Below are positions 14,673-21,630 of a DNA stretch of 24,562 nucleotides, piece after piece. The notes under the pieces were generated by a model that saw nothing but the letters and a program-made list of their open reading frames with translations, made no database searches and was not told the DNA's origin. The translations under genes were made by a program, and so were the position numbers. The first letter of the stretch is position 1. Every line of letters starts with the position of its first letter. Source of the DNA: Chthonomonas sp. UBA2391 (GTDB lineage Bacteria; Armatimonadota; Fimbriimonadia; Fimbriimonadales; Fimbriimonadaceae); contig DDSL01000008.1 of the NCBI GenBank assembly GCA_002343825.1, forward strand, positions 44,100 to 68,661. The letters are read 5' to 3'.

Positions 14673-15242
14673 TTAGGCGACAGAGGTCGCGGGTCGCAGC
14701 TCCTTTCGAAGTAACTCTCTCGCCCGGAACAGCCAACTCTTGACCGTGCCCTCAGGGCGATTCAGTCGCTCGGCGATCTCGTTCACTTCCATCTCGTCGT
14801 AGTGACGGAGGGCCAAGATCGTTCGGTACCGGCTCGGCAAGCGGCGGAGTGCTTCCGCCACATGATCCCTTTCCCATCCGCCCAAGGCCTGGTCGCTCAC
14901 GCAGCGTCCCGGGTCGGCCAGACAGTAGGTCAAGTCGTCCAGAGAGTCCGTTCGGAACTTGCGATCGCGCAGGATGTCGATGCAACAGTTCGAGCAGATT
15001 CGCTGAAGCCAGGGCAAAATCGGTCGTTCGGATCGAAATCGTCCGATGGCTTGGTAAGCCTTTATCAGAGCATTCTGCACCGCGTCAGCGGCGTCATCCT
15101 TGTTCTTCAGTTTTCGATAGGCCTGTCGATGGAGTGTTTCCCGATAAGGTTGCGTAAGCGCTTCAAAGGCGGCGTGGTCGCCGAGTTGCGCACGATGGAG
15201 AAGAGAACGGTCCCTTTCCGTCACACGACTGTTTGTATTCAT
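14673..15242 (-). CDS. ECF-subfamily RNA polymerase sigma factor
   Basis: Promoter-recognition subunit of the sigma-70 family with only regions 2 and 4. From ATG 15242 (SD-like GGGGA 5 nt upstream; a TTG four codons earlier is possible) it is 189 aa. Region 2 spans roughly 20-88 (GDHAAFEALTQPYRETLHRQAYRKLKNKDDAADAVQNALIKAYQAI in order, with the DAVQNALIKAY core-binding helix). Region 4 spans ~130-182 (RLPSRYRTILALRHYDEMEVNEIAERL, then PEGTVKSWLFRAREL, the DNA-reading helix-turn-helix). No classical anti-sigma gene is adjacent; the membrane protein downstream could play that part but lacks a recognisable anti-sigma domain. Preceded by a good promoter (TTGTTC-17-TATACT). Confidence 0.93.
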   Translation of the reverse strand: MNTNSRVTERDRSLLHRAQLGDHAAFEALTQPYRETLHRQAYRKLKNKDDAADAVQNALIKAYQAIGRFRSERPILPWLQRICSNCCIDILRDRKFRTDSLDDLTYCLADPGRCVSDQALGGWERDHVAEALRRLPSRYRTILALRHYDEMEVNEIAERLNRPEGTVKSWLFRARELLRKELRPATSVA

Positions 15243-15268
15243 CTTTTTCCCCAAATGGAGACAACCAT

Positions 15269-15297
15269 AGTATAGGGCATGTGTTCCCCTAGAACAA
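15269..15297 (-). promoter_or_regulatory. Promoter of the ECF sigma gene
   Basis: On the minus strand TTGTTC (15292-15297) lies 17 bp before TATACT (15269-15274), a good housekeeping-sigma pair, with the ATG 26 nt further on. The spacer contains GGGGAAC, which resembles an ECF -35 element, so autoregulation is conceivable. Confidence 0.5.
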
Positions 15298-15382
15298 GAT
15301 GCTTAGGCCCATTTACCTATGGCAAAAACCTGTCACTTCAACGGTAAGACCGGCGGCAAACCTTCCGATACTTAGAGTTACC

Positions 15383-16249
15383 ATGAGAAAGCTCGGGCTG
15401 GGCATCGGAGCCCTGATCGGCGCGACTTCCGTTTTTTGGTGGGTTGCGGGAATACAGACCAAGATTGATCCAGCACCCTTTCCATTTCTGGAGATGGGCG
15501 AAGAAGCTCACCGATCCATTTCGGCCTACCAAGAGGTCTGCGCTCATGCCGAGCGGATCCCAATCGAGATGGACCTTCAAGACCCGATCGTGGTCAACGA
15601 GGTCAAGCAGATCTGGCTTTCGCAATACCGGGCAGGTCGGCTCCGCGCCCCGGTTCAGACCGCCTTTGAGGACACCAGCCGAGAAGGAGCTCGCCAGCAG
15701 ATCGTGACGCTTCGGAATCGACTCGCCTTTGCCGTCAGTGCGCTCGCCCGACAGGCCTATGCCCGCGGTGATCGCGACCAAGCGATCCAACTTTGGAAGG
15801 AGACTTTCGAGCTCTATGAGATCTTCAAGGATTCGGACCTTCCGAGCTACACCGGGTCGGTGGCCTACCAGAACAGTATCCTGAACCGGCTGGAGAAGGT
15901 CTCACCCGAGAGCCTCCAAACCCTCCGGAACAAATTTCCGTCATCAGGCGACTGGGGTTCCCAGCGGGCCAGGGTTGCGAGTCTGATCAGCCATGCCGCT
16001 GCCTATGAGCGCGACGAAAATCGGGGAGCCTCCCAGCGCGATCTCTCTCAGCTGGTGGCCTTGATCAAGCATATGCCCTTTCAGCCCGAAAGCTACGAGG
16101 CGCTCCGCAAGCAGATGATCCAAGCCACCCGCCGGGCCCCGAGCCTTGGGGTGACCTCGCGATTGGCCCTTGAGCGCACCTGGGAACAGACACGCCGCTT
16201 GGGTAGCCCAGCGAGCCAGCCCAGCGGCGTCTTAGTCAGTCGGATGTAG
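15383..16249 (+). CDS. Membrane-anchored helical protein of unknown function
   Basis: I chose ATG 15383 (288 aa) rather than the in-frame ATG at 15299 because a signal-anchor follows directly: MRKLGLGIGALIG and then ATSVFWWVAGI. A GATACT box lies 10 nt before this ATG. The remainder is mostly helical, Arg/Gln/Glu-rich and periplasmic if anchored as predicted. Around residues 140-175 there is a TPR-like pair (ALARQAYARGDRDQAIQLW). No catalytic motif was seen. It diverges from the ECF sigma gene and is convergent with the anti-sigma gene, five bases away. Family not recognised. Confidence 0.6.
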   Translation: MRKLGLGIGALIGATSVFWWVAGIQTKIDPAPFPFLEMGEEAHRSISAYQEVCAHAERIPIEMDLQDPIVVNEVKQIWLSQYRAGRLRAPVQTAFEDTSREGARQQIVTLRNRLAFAVSALARQAYARGDRDQAIQLWKETFELYEIFKDSDLPSYTGSVAYQNSILNRLEKVSPESLQTLRNKFPSSGDWGSQRARVASLISHAAAYERDENRGASQRDLSQLVALIKHMPFQPESYEALRKQMIQATRRAPSLGVTSRLALERTWEQTRRLGSPASQPSGVLVSRM

Positions 16250-16254
16250 AGCCT

Positions 16255-17121
16255 TTACGGCGAGTCGGTCTCGGTAACCGAGATCACTGTCCCTTTCGAG
16301 ACGACGATCAACCCGGGAAGGCTAATCTTCGAGAGATTGGCTTCGCCCAGGGTTTGACCCTTGAATTCCCACGTCACGGCTTGTTCCAGGTTCGTTCCAC
16401 TAAAGACGACGGCTGTCCGATACCAAGTACTGAGGGCCAGCAATAGGTCTCGAACCGAACCGGACCCAACTGCCTGGGTTTCTTGCTCCAGCCCGGGCAC
16501 GGCGACGTACTCCGATTGACCCGCCACCCGGCTCCGAACTTCGATGAGGATCGGGGCCGACTGGTTGTTGGTAAACGGAGACTTGCGGGCCTCGGTGCTG
16601 ACGCTCAGTTCCTTGACGGTTTGGCCATCCTCTCCGAGAATGCTGACCAGTCCTCGGTCGGATTGCTCGACATCCAGCCAAAGCTGACCCATCTCGTATC
16701 GGTAGGTCACGACTTCGGGCTCGCCCTTGGCCGCGATCGGAATCGGTGAGGCCACGCCGGGACCCGACTTTTGGCCCGAGGTCAGGGCGAAAATCGTACC
16801 GAGGATCGCGATCCCCGCCACGCCCGTGACGGTCGCGAGTCTGAACCATTGGGCCGAGAACCAGGGCTTCGCTTTTTGTTGGGATTTCTCCCAGATGGCA
16901 TGGTCAATCCGGGCGTTGATCCGCTCACTCAGGTCAAAGGGAACCTCAATCTCAATCTCCTTCAATCCCCCGAGAAGGGTCATGGAATGAGCAAACGACT
17001 CGTACTCCCTTTTCAATTCGGCATCGGCCGCCAAGGCATGCTCAAATGCCTGGCGCAGGCCAGCCTCCAGATCCCCTTCATAGTAGGGGGAAAAATATTC
17101 TCGCGCTTTGGTCGCGTTCAT
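16255..17121 (-). CDS. Anti-sigma factor-like membrane protein with C-terminal STN domain
   Basis: Product of 288 aa. Residues 1-70 follow the layout of an anti-sigma N-terminal domain (REYFSPYYEGDLEAGLRQAFEHALAADAELKREYESF), but the His-x3-Cys-x2-Cys zinc ligands of ZAS/zf-HC2 domains are absent. One TM helix lies at ~93-113 (LATVTGVAGIAILGTIFAL). The periplasmic part has beta-rich segments and, from ~220, an STN-like domain (VRDLLLALSTWYRTAVVFSG, WEFKGQTLGEANLSKI, GLIVVSKGTVISV). STN domains occur in secretins, TonB-dependent transducers and FecR-type regulators and bind signalling partners. The gene lies 28 bp downstream of an ECF sigma gene, so it is probably its membrane-bound inhibitor. 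Confidence 0.75.
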   Translation of the reverse strand: MNATKAREYFSPYYEGDLEAGLRQAFEHALAADAELKREYESFAHSMTLLGGLKEIEIEVPFDLSERINARIDHAIWEKSQQKAKPWFSAQWFRLATVTGVAGIAILGTIFALTSGQKSGPGVASPIPIAAKGEPEVVTYRYEMGQLWLDVEQSDRGLVSILGEDGQTVKELSVSTEARKSPFTNNQSAPILIEVRSRVAGQSEYVAVPGLEQETQAVGSGSVRDLLLALSTWYRTAVVFSGTNLEQAVTWEFKGQTLGEANLSKISLPGLIVVSKGTVISVTETDSP

Positions 17122-17149
17122 TTTTAGGTCACTCTTGGGGAGTTGGACA

Positions 17150-17746
17150 TCAACCGAGGTTGAAGAGTTCCATATCTTTTTCTAAAAGTTCACGCAGACT
17201 CAAGCGGGCTCGATTCAACCGGCTCTTCACCGTCCCGATGGGCAGATCCAGAGCCTGGGCAATCTCCTCATAGCTCAGCATCTCGACGTGGTACATCACC
17301 AGCATCGCACGCTGATATTCCGGCAGCTTCTGGATCGCAAACTGAACCAATCGCTCGCGCTCCGTCTTTTCCAGGTCTCGGTCCGGCCCCGGTCGGTCAT
17401 CTTCCACCTGCCGAGCCGTCTCCGACTGACCATCTGCGGCCGGAGCGTCGAGGCTGACGTTGTATTTCCCTTTGTCCTTTTTGCGGAGGTCCAGATAGCA
17501 GTTCGTCACGATCCGATAGAGCCAAGTCGTGAAGGCGCTCTGCGCGCGAAAATTGGGGATCGCGTTGTAGACCCGGACGAATGCGTCGGCCACGATGTCC
17601 ATGGCCTCATCCCCATTGCTCGTCAGGCGGAACGCGTATTGATAGGCTCGCCGCTCATGACGTCGGACCAAGTCGTCAAAGGCTGACCGATCCCCCTTTT
17701 GGGCCCGCTCGATCAGCACGGCATCATCGTGAAGGGCGCTGCTCAT
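17150..17746 (-). CDS. ECF-subfamily RNA polymerase sigma factor (RpoE/SigW-like)
   Basis: Product of 198 aa. Region 2 lies at ~10-85 (LIERAQKGDRSAFDDLVRR, then DEAMDIVADAFVRVYNAI and the -10-reading FTTWLYRIVTNCYLD). A polar linker rich in Asp/Glu follows, then region 4 at ~135-188 (KLPEYQRAMLVMYHVEMLSYEEIAQAL, then PIGTVKSRLNRARLSL). The start overlaps the stop of the upstream DUF4446 gene as ATGA, so the two are cotranscribed and coupled. The anti-sigma-like gene follows after 28 bp. This order (sigma then membrane anti-sigma) is the standard ECF unit; no autoregulatory promoter is visible immediately upstream since the upstream gene abuts it. Confidence 0.95.
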   Translation of the reverse strand: MSSALHDDAVLIERAQKGDRSAFDDLVRRHERRAYQYAFRLTSNGDEAMDIVADAFVRVYNAIPNFRAQSAFTTWLYRIVTNCYLDLRKKDKGKYNVSLDAPAADGQSETARQVEDDRPGPDRDLEKTERERLVQFAIQKLPEYQRAMLVMYHVEMLSYEEIAQALDLPIGTVKSRLNRARLSLRELLEKDMELFNLG

Positions 17747-18270
17747 GAGCTCGAAACCAACACCTTTTTGAGGTTACTCCGACTGGCCAGATCCAAGGCT
17801 TCCTGTTCTTCTTTGGTCAGCTCGCGCTGTGCCTTTCCACCCGAAAGCGCCTTGCAAAAAACGCGGCAATCCGAACGCCCCACGATGCTACTCAGTATGA
17901 AACCTTCCCCTCGGTCGTCAAAGAGAGCCATGGCAAAGCTCTGTTGGCCGCCCACGTCGGGAAAGGCGTCGTAGCGAACCACGCCCATGAATCGCTTTCC
18001 CGTGGTCGCGATTTCCTCCAGGGCCTTGAGCCGAGTCCGCGCCGCTTCTAGGTCCGACTCGATCTTCATCCGCTCCTTCAGATGGTCATAGAGCATTCGC
18101 TCTAGGTTGCCGCCGTTGGCCTCGTCGAGGAGCATCTGCCACTTCCGGCGGACTTGGTTGAGCCGCCTCGACTGGATCACCAGCCCGGCCCCCAGCACCA
18201 AGGTCATGCCCGCGAGACCCAGGACGATGAACGACAGGTTTTCGCGGATCACCGGGTCGAGCGCTTGCAT
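17743..18270 (-). CDS. DUF4446-family membrane-anchored protein
   Basis: From ATG 18270 it is 175 aa; the frame continues upstream to 18369 but that part overlaps the purF start and lacks family features. One N-terminal TM helix (SFIVLGLAGMTLVLGAGLVI), a basic coiled-coil-like stretch (RRLNQVRRKW to about residue 85), then the DUF4446 core: VVRYDAFPDVGGQQSFAMALFDD, GFILSSIVGRSDCRVFCKAL, and ELTKEEQEALDLA. The family is widespread and of unknown function, probably cytoplasm-facing. It heads an operon with an ECF sigma factor (ATGA overlap) and anti-sigma gene and diverges from purF. Confidence 0.85.
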   Translation of the reverse strand: MQALDPVIRENLSFIVLGLAGMTLVLGAGLVIQSRRLNQVRRKWQMLLDEANGGNLERMLYDHLKERMKIESDLEAARTRLKALEEIATTGKRFMGVVRYDAFPDVGGQQSFAMALFDDRGEGFILSSIVGRSDCRVFCKALSGGKAQRELTKEEQEALDLASRSNLKKVLVSSS

Positions 18271-18307
18271 AGGCCTAAAGAGAGAGACGAGCAATCGCCC
18301 CCAGCTG

Positions 18308-18335
18308 AGTATATCCCCAGGATTCGGCCTATACT
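18308..18335. promoter_or_regulatory. Divergent -10 boxes between DUF4446 gene and purF
   Basis: TATACT occurs once on each strand: plus 18330-18335, 6 nt before the purF ATG, and minus 18308-18313, 37 nt before the DUF4446 ATG. Only the plus box implies a leaderless mRNA. Neither has a clear -35. I saw no purine riboswitch or PurR-type operator. Confidence 0.45.
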
Positions 18336-18341
18336 GCAGGT

Positions 18342-19790
18342 ATGGACTTGCTGGACCGCGACCACCCAAAAGAGGAATGTGGAGTCCTCGGACTCTTCAA
18401 CCCCTCCGGCGACGTGGCTCGACTGGCCTTCTTCGGACTCTTTGCCCTTCAACACCGGGGGCAAGAGTCGGCCGGAATCGCCGTCAGCGATGGCCAAGAA
18501 GTCCGGATGGAAAAAGGCATGGGCCTGGTCAGCCAAGTCTTCAATGAAGAAGTCCTTGGGCGACTCCCTGGGGCCATGGCCATCGGCCACACCCGGTATA
18601 GCACCACCGGGGCCAGCGTCCTGCGAAACGCCCAGCCGATCTATTGCCAATCCACCGTCGGAGAGATCGCCGTCGCGCACAATGGCAATCTCATCAATGC
18701 TTCAGCACTTCGGGAGTCGCTTGAAGCCGAAGGGGAAATCTTTGAATCCACCGCCGACAGCGAGGTTATCGCTCGGCTCTTGGTCCGTAACCTCCACCTA
18801 GGACCCGAGAACGCCGTCGCCTCGGTGATGAAGGAACTCCGTGGTGCCTACTGCGTCACCGTTCTGACCCCGCGGATGATCTTGGGATTCCGAGACCCGT
18901 TTGGCATCCGCCCCCTCACCGCCGGACGGGTGAACGATGGATACATGATCGCCAGCGAGAGTTGCGCCTTTGGCCCGATCGGCGGGATCCCCGAACGCGA
19001 ACTCGAACCCGGCGAGATGGTGATGATCGACGCCGACGGGATGCGCTATGCCCAAGGCGCACCCCCCAAGCGACCAGCCATGTGCATGTTCGAATTCATC
19101 TACTTCGCTCGGCCCGATAGCAAAATGTATGGGAACCTGCTCTACGACGTGCGGGAGCGAATGGGTGCGATTTTGAGCGAGGAACACCCGATTGAGGCCG
19201 ATCTCGTCATCCCCGTTCCCGATAGCGGGATCCCGGCCGCGCTCGGCTATTCCCAAGCAAGCCAGATCCCGTTCCGCGAGGGCATGATGAAGAGCCGGTA
19301 TATCCACCGGACCTTCATCCAACCCGACCAGCGGATGCGCGAGATCGGGGTGCGGATGAAGCTGACGCCGCTCGTCGAGCATATTGCGGGCAAGCGAATC
19401 GTCCTCGTTGATGACTCCATCGTCCGGGCCACCACGACCAAGCAGATCGTGCGGATGCTGTTCGAAGCCGGCGCCGCAGAAGTCCACGTCCGGATCACGG
19501 CTCCACCCATCACCCACCCCTGCTTCTATGGAATCGACATGGCCAGCCGAAGCGAGCTCGCGGCCGCGATCATGACGATCGACGGGATCCGCCAGCACAT
19601 CGGTGCCACCACCCTGGGTTACCTCAGCATCGATGGCGCGGTGCGCGCTGCGGGAGGAGGGACACACCGATTCTGCCTGGCTTGCTTCAACGGCGAATAT
19701 CCACTCCCAGTGCCCGAAGAACTCAGCAAGGACGCCTTCGAACGCCCCCCCGATGTGGGACAAATCGCGACCGTCCACGTCGGCAGCTAA
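18342..19790 (+). CDS. purF: Amidophosphoribosyltransferase (glutamine PRPP amidotransferase)
   Basis: First committed enzyme of purine synthesis: PRPP + glutamine to 5-phosphoribosylamine. The 482-aa product begins with a 12-residue propeptide ending KEE, then Cys13 (CGVLGLF), the Ntn nucleophile exposed by self-cleavage. LQHRGQESAGI, GHTRYSTTG and AHNGNL complete the glutaminase domain. The phosphoribosyltransferase half carries the PRPP loop VLVDDSIVRATTT (~353-365). Cysteines 248, 394, 445 and 448 match the four [4Fe-4S] ligands of the Bacillus subtilis enzyme (236, 382, 437, 440), so this is the Fe-S, propeptide-bearing type rather than the E. coli type. No other pur gene is adjacent. 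The 3' end is five bases from convergent motB. Confidence 0.97.
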   Translation: MDLLDRDHPKEECGVLGLFNPSGDVARLAFFGLFALQHRGQESAGIAVSDGQEVRMEKGMGLVSQVFNEEVLGRLPGAMAIGHTRYSTTGASVLRNAQPIYCQSTVGEIAVAHNGNLINASALRESLEAEGEIFESTADSEVIARLLVRNLHLGPENAVASVMKELRGAYCVTVLTPRMILGFRDPFGIRPLTAGRVNDGYMIASESCAFGPIGGIPERELEPGEMVMIDADGMRYAQGAPPKRPAMCMFEFIYFARPDSKMYGNLLYDVRERMGAILSEEHPIEADLVIPVPDSGIPAALGYSQASQIPFREGMMKSRYIHRTFIQPDQRMREIGVRMKLTPLVEHIAGKRIVLVDDSIVRATTTKQIVRMLFEAGAAEVHVRITAPPITHPCFYGIDMASRSELAAAIMTIDGIRQHIGATTLGYLSIDGAVRAAGGGTHRFCLACFNGEYPLPVPEELSKDAFERPPDVGQIATVHVGS

Positions 19791-19795
19791 ACCGG

Positions 19796-20668
19796 TTAAG
19801 GCTTCACTTCGACGGGCTTTTTGAAGACGCCCTCGATCTCGTCGCGGAGGATGTCGGCGGGCAAGCTTCGCGTATCGTTTCCGCCGTACCGATCAAATGG
19901 CAGGAGCACGGTGACTCGGCGATTGGAAAAGTGGAACGGCTCTTCTGGCTTCTTGAGCCTGGTTGCGGCGAATCCGCGAACGGCTACAAACTGCCGCTCG
20001 CTGACTCCGGCTTCGATCAAGGCCCGCATCAGAGCCCGGGCTCGGTCTGTGCTGAGGCCCCAGTTGTCATAGCCATCAGCGCGCCGATAGGGCTTGGCAT
20101 CGGTATGGCCATCCACCAAGATCGGCCGACGCGCCTTGCGGAAAATCGGGGCGATGTTCTTGAGGAGCTTCTTGGCCCCCGGTCGAATCTTTGCCGACCC
20201 GGTTTCGAAGAAGACCGCCCCCGAGGTCTCGACCATCTCGACCTCCAAACCTTCATTGGTCACATTGACCTTGACGCTCCCGAAGAGGCCCTGGACCTCT
20301 TTGTCCGCGTTGTTGATGATTGCGGCTTCGAGGTCGTCTCGCACGGCCATGGCGACCTTGCGTTCGGTCGCGAGTTCTTTGTCCCCCCGCCCTTCTCGGT
20401 TCTGGTCCACCGTATAGCCCCCCGCGGTCGCGGGCAAAAGGTTCATCGGCGCCTTGGGTGGATTCTTTCCGAAGCCCATCGGGTCGTTGAAATAACCCTG
20501 GATCGAGTCTTTGGTCTCTTCCGACATCCCCATGATCCACATGACCATGAAGAACGCCATCATAGCGGTGACGAAGTCCGCGTAGGCCACCTTCCAAGAG
20601 CCGCCGTGGTGACCGCCATGGCCATGGCCCTTCTTCTTCTTGATGATGATTGGCTGATTCGCGGCCAT
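19796..20668 (-). CDS. motB: MotB, flagellar stator peptidoglycan-binding subunit
   Basis: With MotA it forms the ion channel that drives flagellar rotation. The 290-aa product has a short cytoplasmic tail with four Lys and five His (residues 10-21), a single TM helix (VAYADFVTAMMAFFMVMWIM) with the ion-carrying Asp31, a plug/linker region, and a C-terminal OmpA-like peptidoglycan-binding domain from ~145 (GAVFFETGSAKIRPGAK, ILVDGHTDAKPY, NWGLSTDRARAL, NRRVTVLL). The spacing to motA is 9 bp, so the genes are cotranscribed. The TM sequence resembles proton-type MotB (YADFVTAMMAFF), but coupling ion is inference. Confidence 0.96.
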   Translation of the reverse strand: MAANQPIIIKKKKGHGHGGHHGGSWKVAYADFVTAMMAFFMVMWIMGMSEETKDSIQGYFNDPMGFGKNPPKAPMNLLPATAGGYTVDQNREGRGDKELATERKVAMAVRDDLEAAIINNADKEVQGLFGSVKVNVTNEGLEVEMVETSGAVFFETGSAKIRPGAKKLLKNIAPIFRKARRPILVDGHTDAKPYRRADGYDNWGLSTDRARALMRALIEAGVSERQFVAVRGFAATRLKKPEEPFHFSNRRVTVLLPFDRYGGNDTRSLPADILRDEIEGVFKKPVEVKP

Positions 20669-20677
20669 GGAAATTCG

Positions 20678-21535
20678 TTAGGCAGCCTTTTCTTTCACGG
20701 CTGCTTCGAGTTCGGTGAAGCCGGGCCGGATGTCAGGGACGATGTTCCGGCGGGCAAATTCGATACACGTCATGGGCGACTCACCCCGGGCAAAACTGAA
20801 CAGGGCAAAGCGGATGCAGTTCATATACTGCTCCTCGCCCTTTAGCCGGTTGGCCAGCGACGTGGCGATGGGACCAAACACACCATAGGCAAGCAAGATT
20901 CCCAAGAACGTACCAACAAGAGCCGCAGCAACCGACTTACCGATTGCCGCCGCTTCGCCACCGATCTTGCCCATCGTGATGATAACCCCGAGAACGGCCG
21001 CGACGATCCCGAATCCGGGCATCGCGTCCCCGGTGGCTTGGAGAGCTTCGCCGGGCGCCTTGGCGTCGGCGTGGGCGATCTCAAGGTCGAGCTCCATCAT
21101 CTCGTTGAGATCGTGGGGGCCAACCGCACCGGTCAGGATGACCTTCATCGTGTCGCAGAAAAAGTGGACCGCGTGGTGGTTCGAAAGGAAGCTGGGGAAC
21201 TGCTTCATGACGTCGCTCTCCTCCGGATTCTCGATGTGCTTTTCCAGACCCAACAGGCCCTCTTTTCGGGCAATGTTGAAGAGCTGGTACATCATCTTGA
21301 GGAGATCGATGAAGGCCGGTTTGGTATAGGGGTCCGGTTTCAAGAGTCCCAGGGTCTGCTGGATAACCTTCTTGAAACCGTCCATCCCGGCGGATGCAAT
21401 CAGCGCCCCCAGGCCTGCACCGCCGAGAATCACGAACTCCGAGATCTGGATCAAGACGGCGATTTGTCCGCCGTGCATGATGTATCCGAGCATCGTGCAT
21501 CCCAGAACGATCCCAATTCCGATAAAGGTAAACAT
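20678..21535 (-). CDS. motA: MotA, flagellar stator channel subunit
   Basis: Inner-membrane stator protein with four TM helices; it works with MotB. I start at ATG 21535 (285 aa, MFTFIGIGIVLGCTMLGY), the normal MotA N-terminus. The longer frame to 21592 would begin upstream of the predicted sigma-28 transcription start and adds untypical residues. TM1-2 (~1-50, ISEFVILGGAGLGALIAS), a large cytoplasmic loop with the charged segment that contacts FliG, and TM3-4 (DAMPGFGIVAAVLGVIITMG, GTFLGILLAYGVFGPIA) are clear. The proline in AMPGFG of TM3 is the conserved stator proline. The first gene of the motAB operon. Confidence 0.95.
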   Translation of the reverse strand: MFTFIGIGIVLGCTMLGYIMHGGQIAVLIQISEFVILGGAGLGALIASAGMDGFKKVIQQTLGLLKPDPYTKPAFIDLLKMMYQLFNIARKEGLLGLEKHIENPEESDVMKQFPSFLSNHHAVHFFCDTMKVILTGAVGPHDLNEMMELDLEIAHADAKAPGEALQATGDAMPGFGIVAAVLGVIITMGKIGGEAAAIGKSVAAALVGTFLGILLAYGVFGPIATSLANRLKGEEQYMNCIRFALFSFARGESPMTCIEFARRNIVPDIRPGFTELEAAVKEKAA

Positions 21536-21582
21536 CGGGTGGCCACCAAGACATGCCGCCACGCGCGGCGCGTCTAGGAAAA

Positions 21583-21610
21583 GTATCGGCACCCCGATGC
21601 CCTGAAGTTA
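21583..21610 (-). promoter_or_regulatory. Sigma-28 (FliA/SigD)-type promoter of motAB
   Basis: On the minus strand GCCGATAC (21583-21590) matches seven of eight bases of the flagellar-sigma -10 GCCGATAA, and TAAC (21607-21610) lies 16 bp upstream, where TAAA is expected. Transcription would begin near 21576, giving a ~40-nt leader for ATG 21535. It sits just after the end of the hydrolase gene. Confidence 0.7.
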
Positions 21611-21630
21611 GTGGAATTTGGGGCTGGCGC

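Noticed and set aside
15299..15382. Upstream ATG start for the membrane-anchored protein
   Set aside because: It would place 28 unremarkable residues before a typical signal-anchor that begins precisely at the ATG at 15383, and would overlap the divergent ECF promoter region.
19682..20845. Long plus-strand open frame of 387 codons
   Set aside because: Antisense to motB and the end of motA and overlapping the end of purF; the residues show no family pattern.
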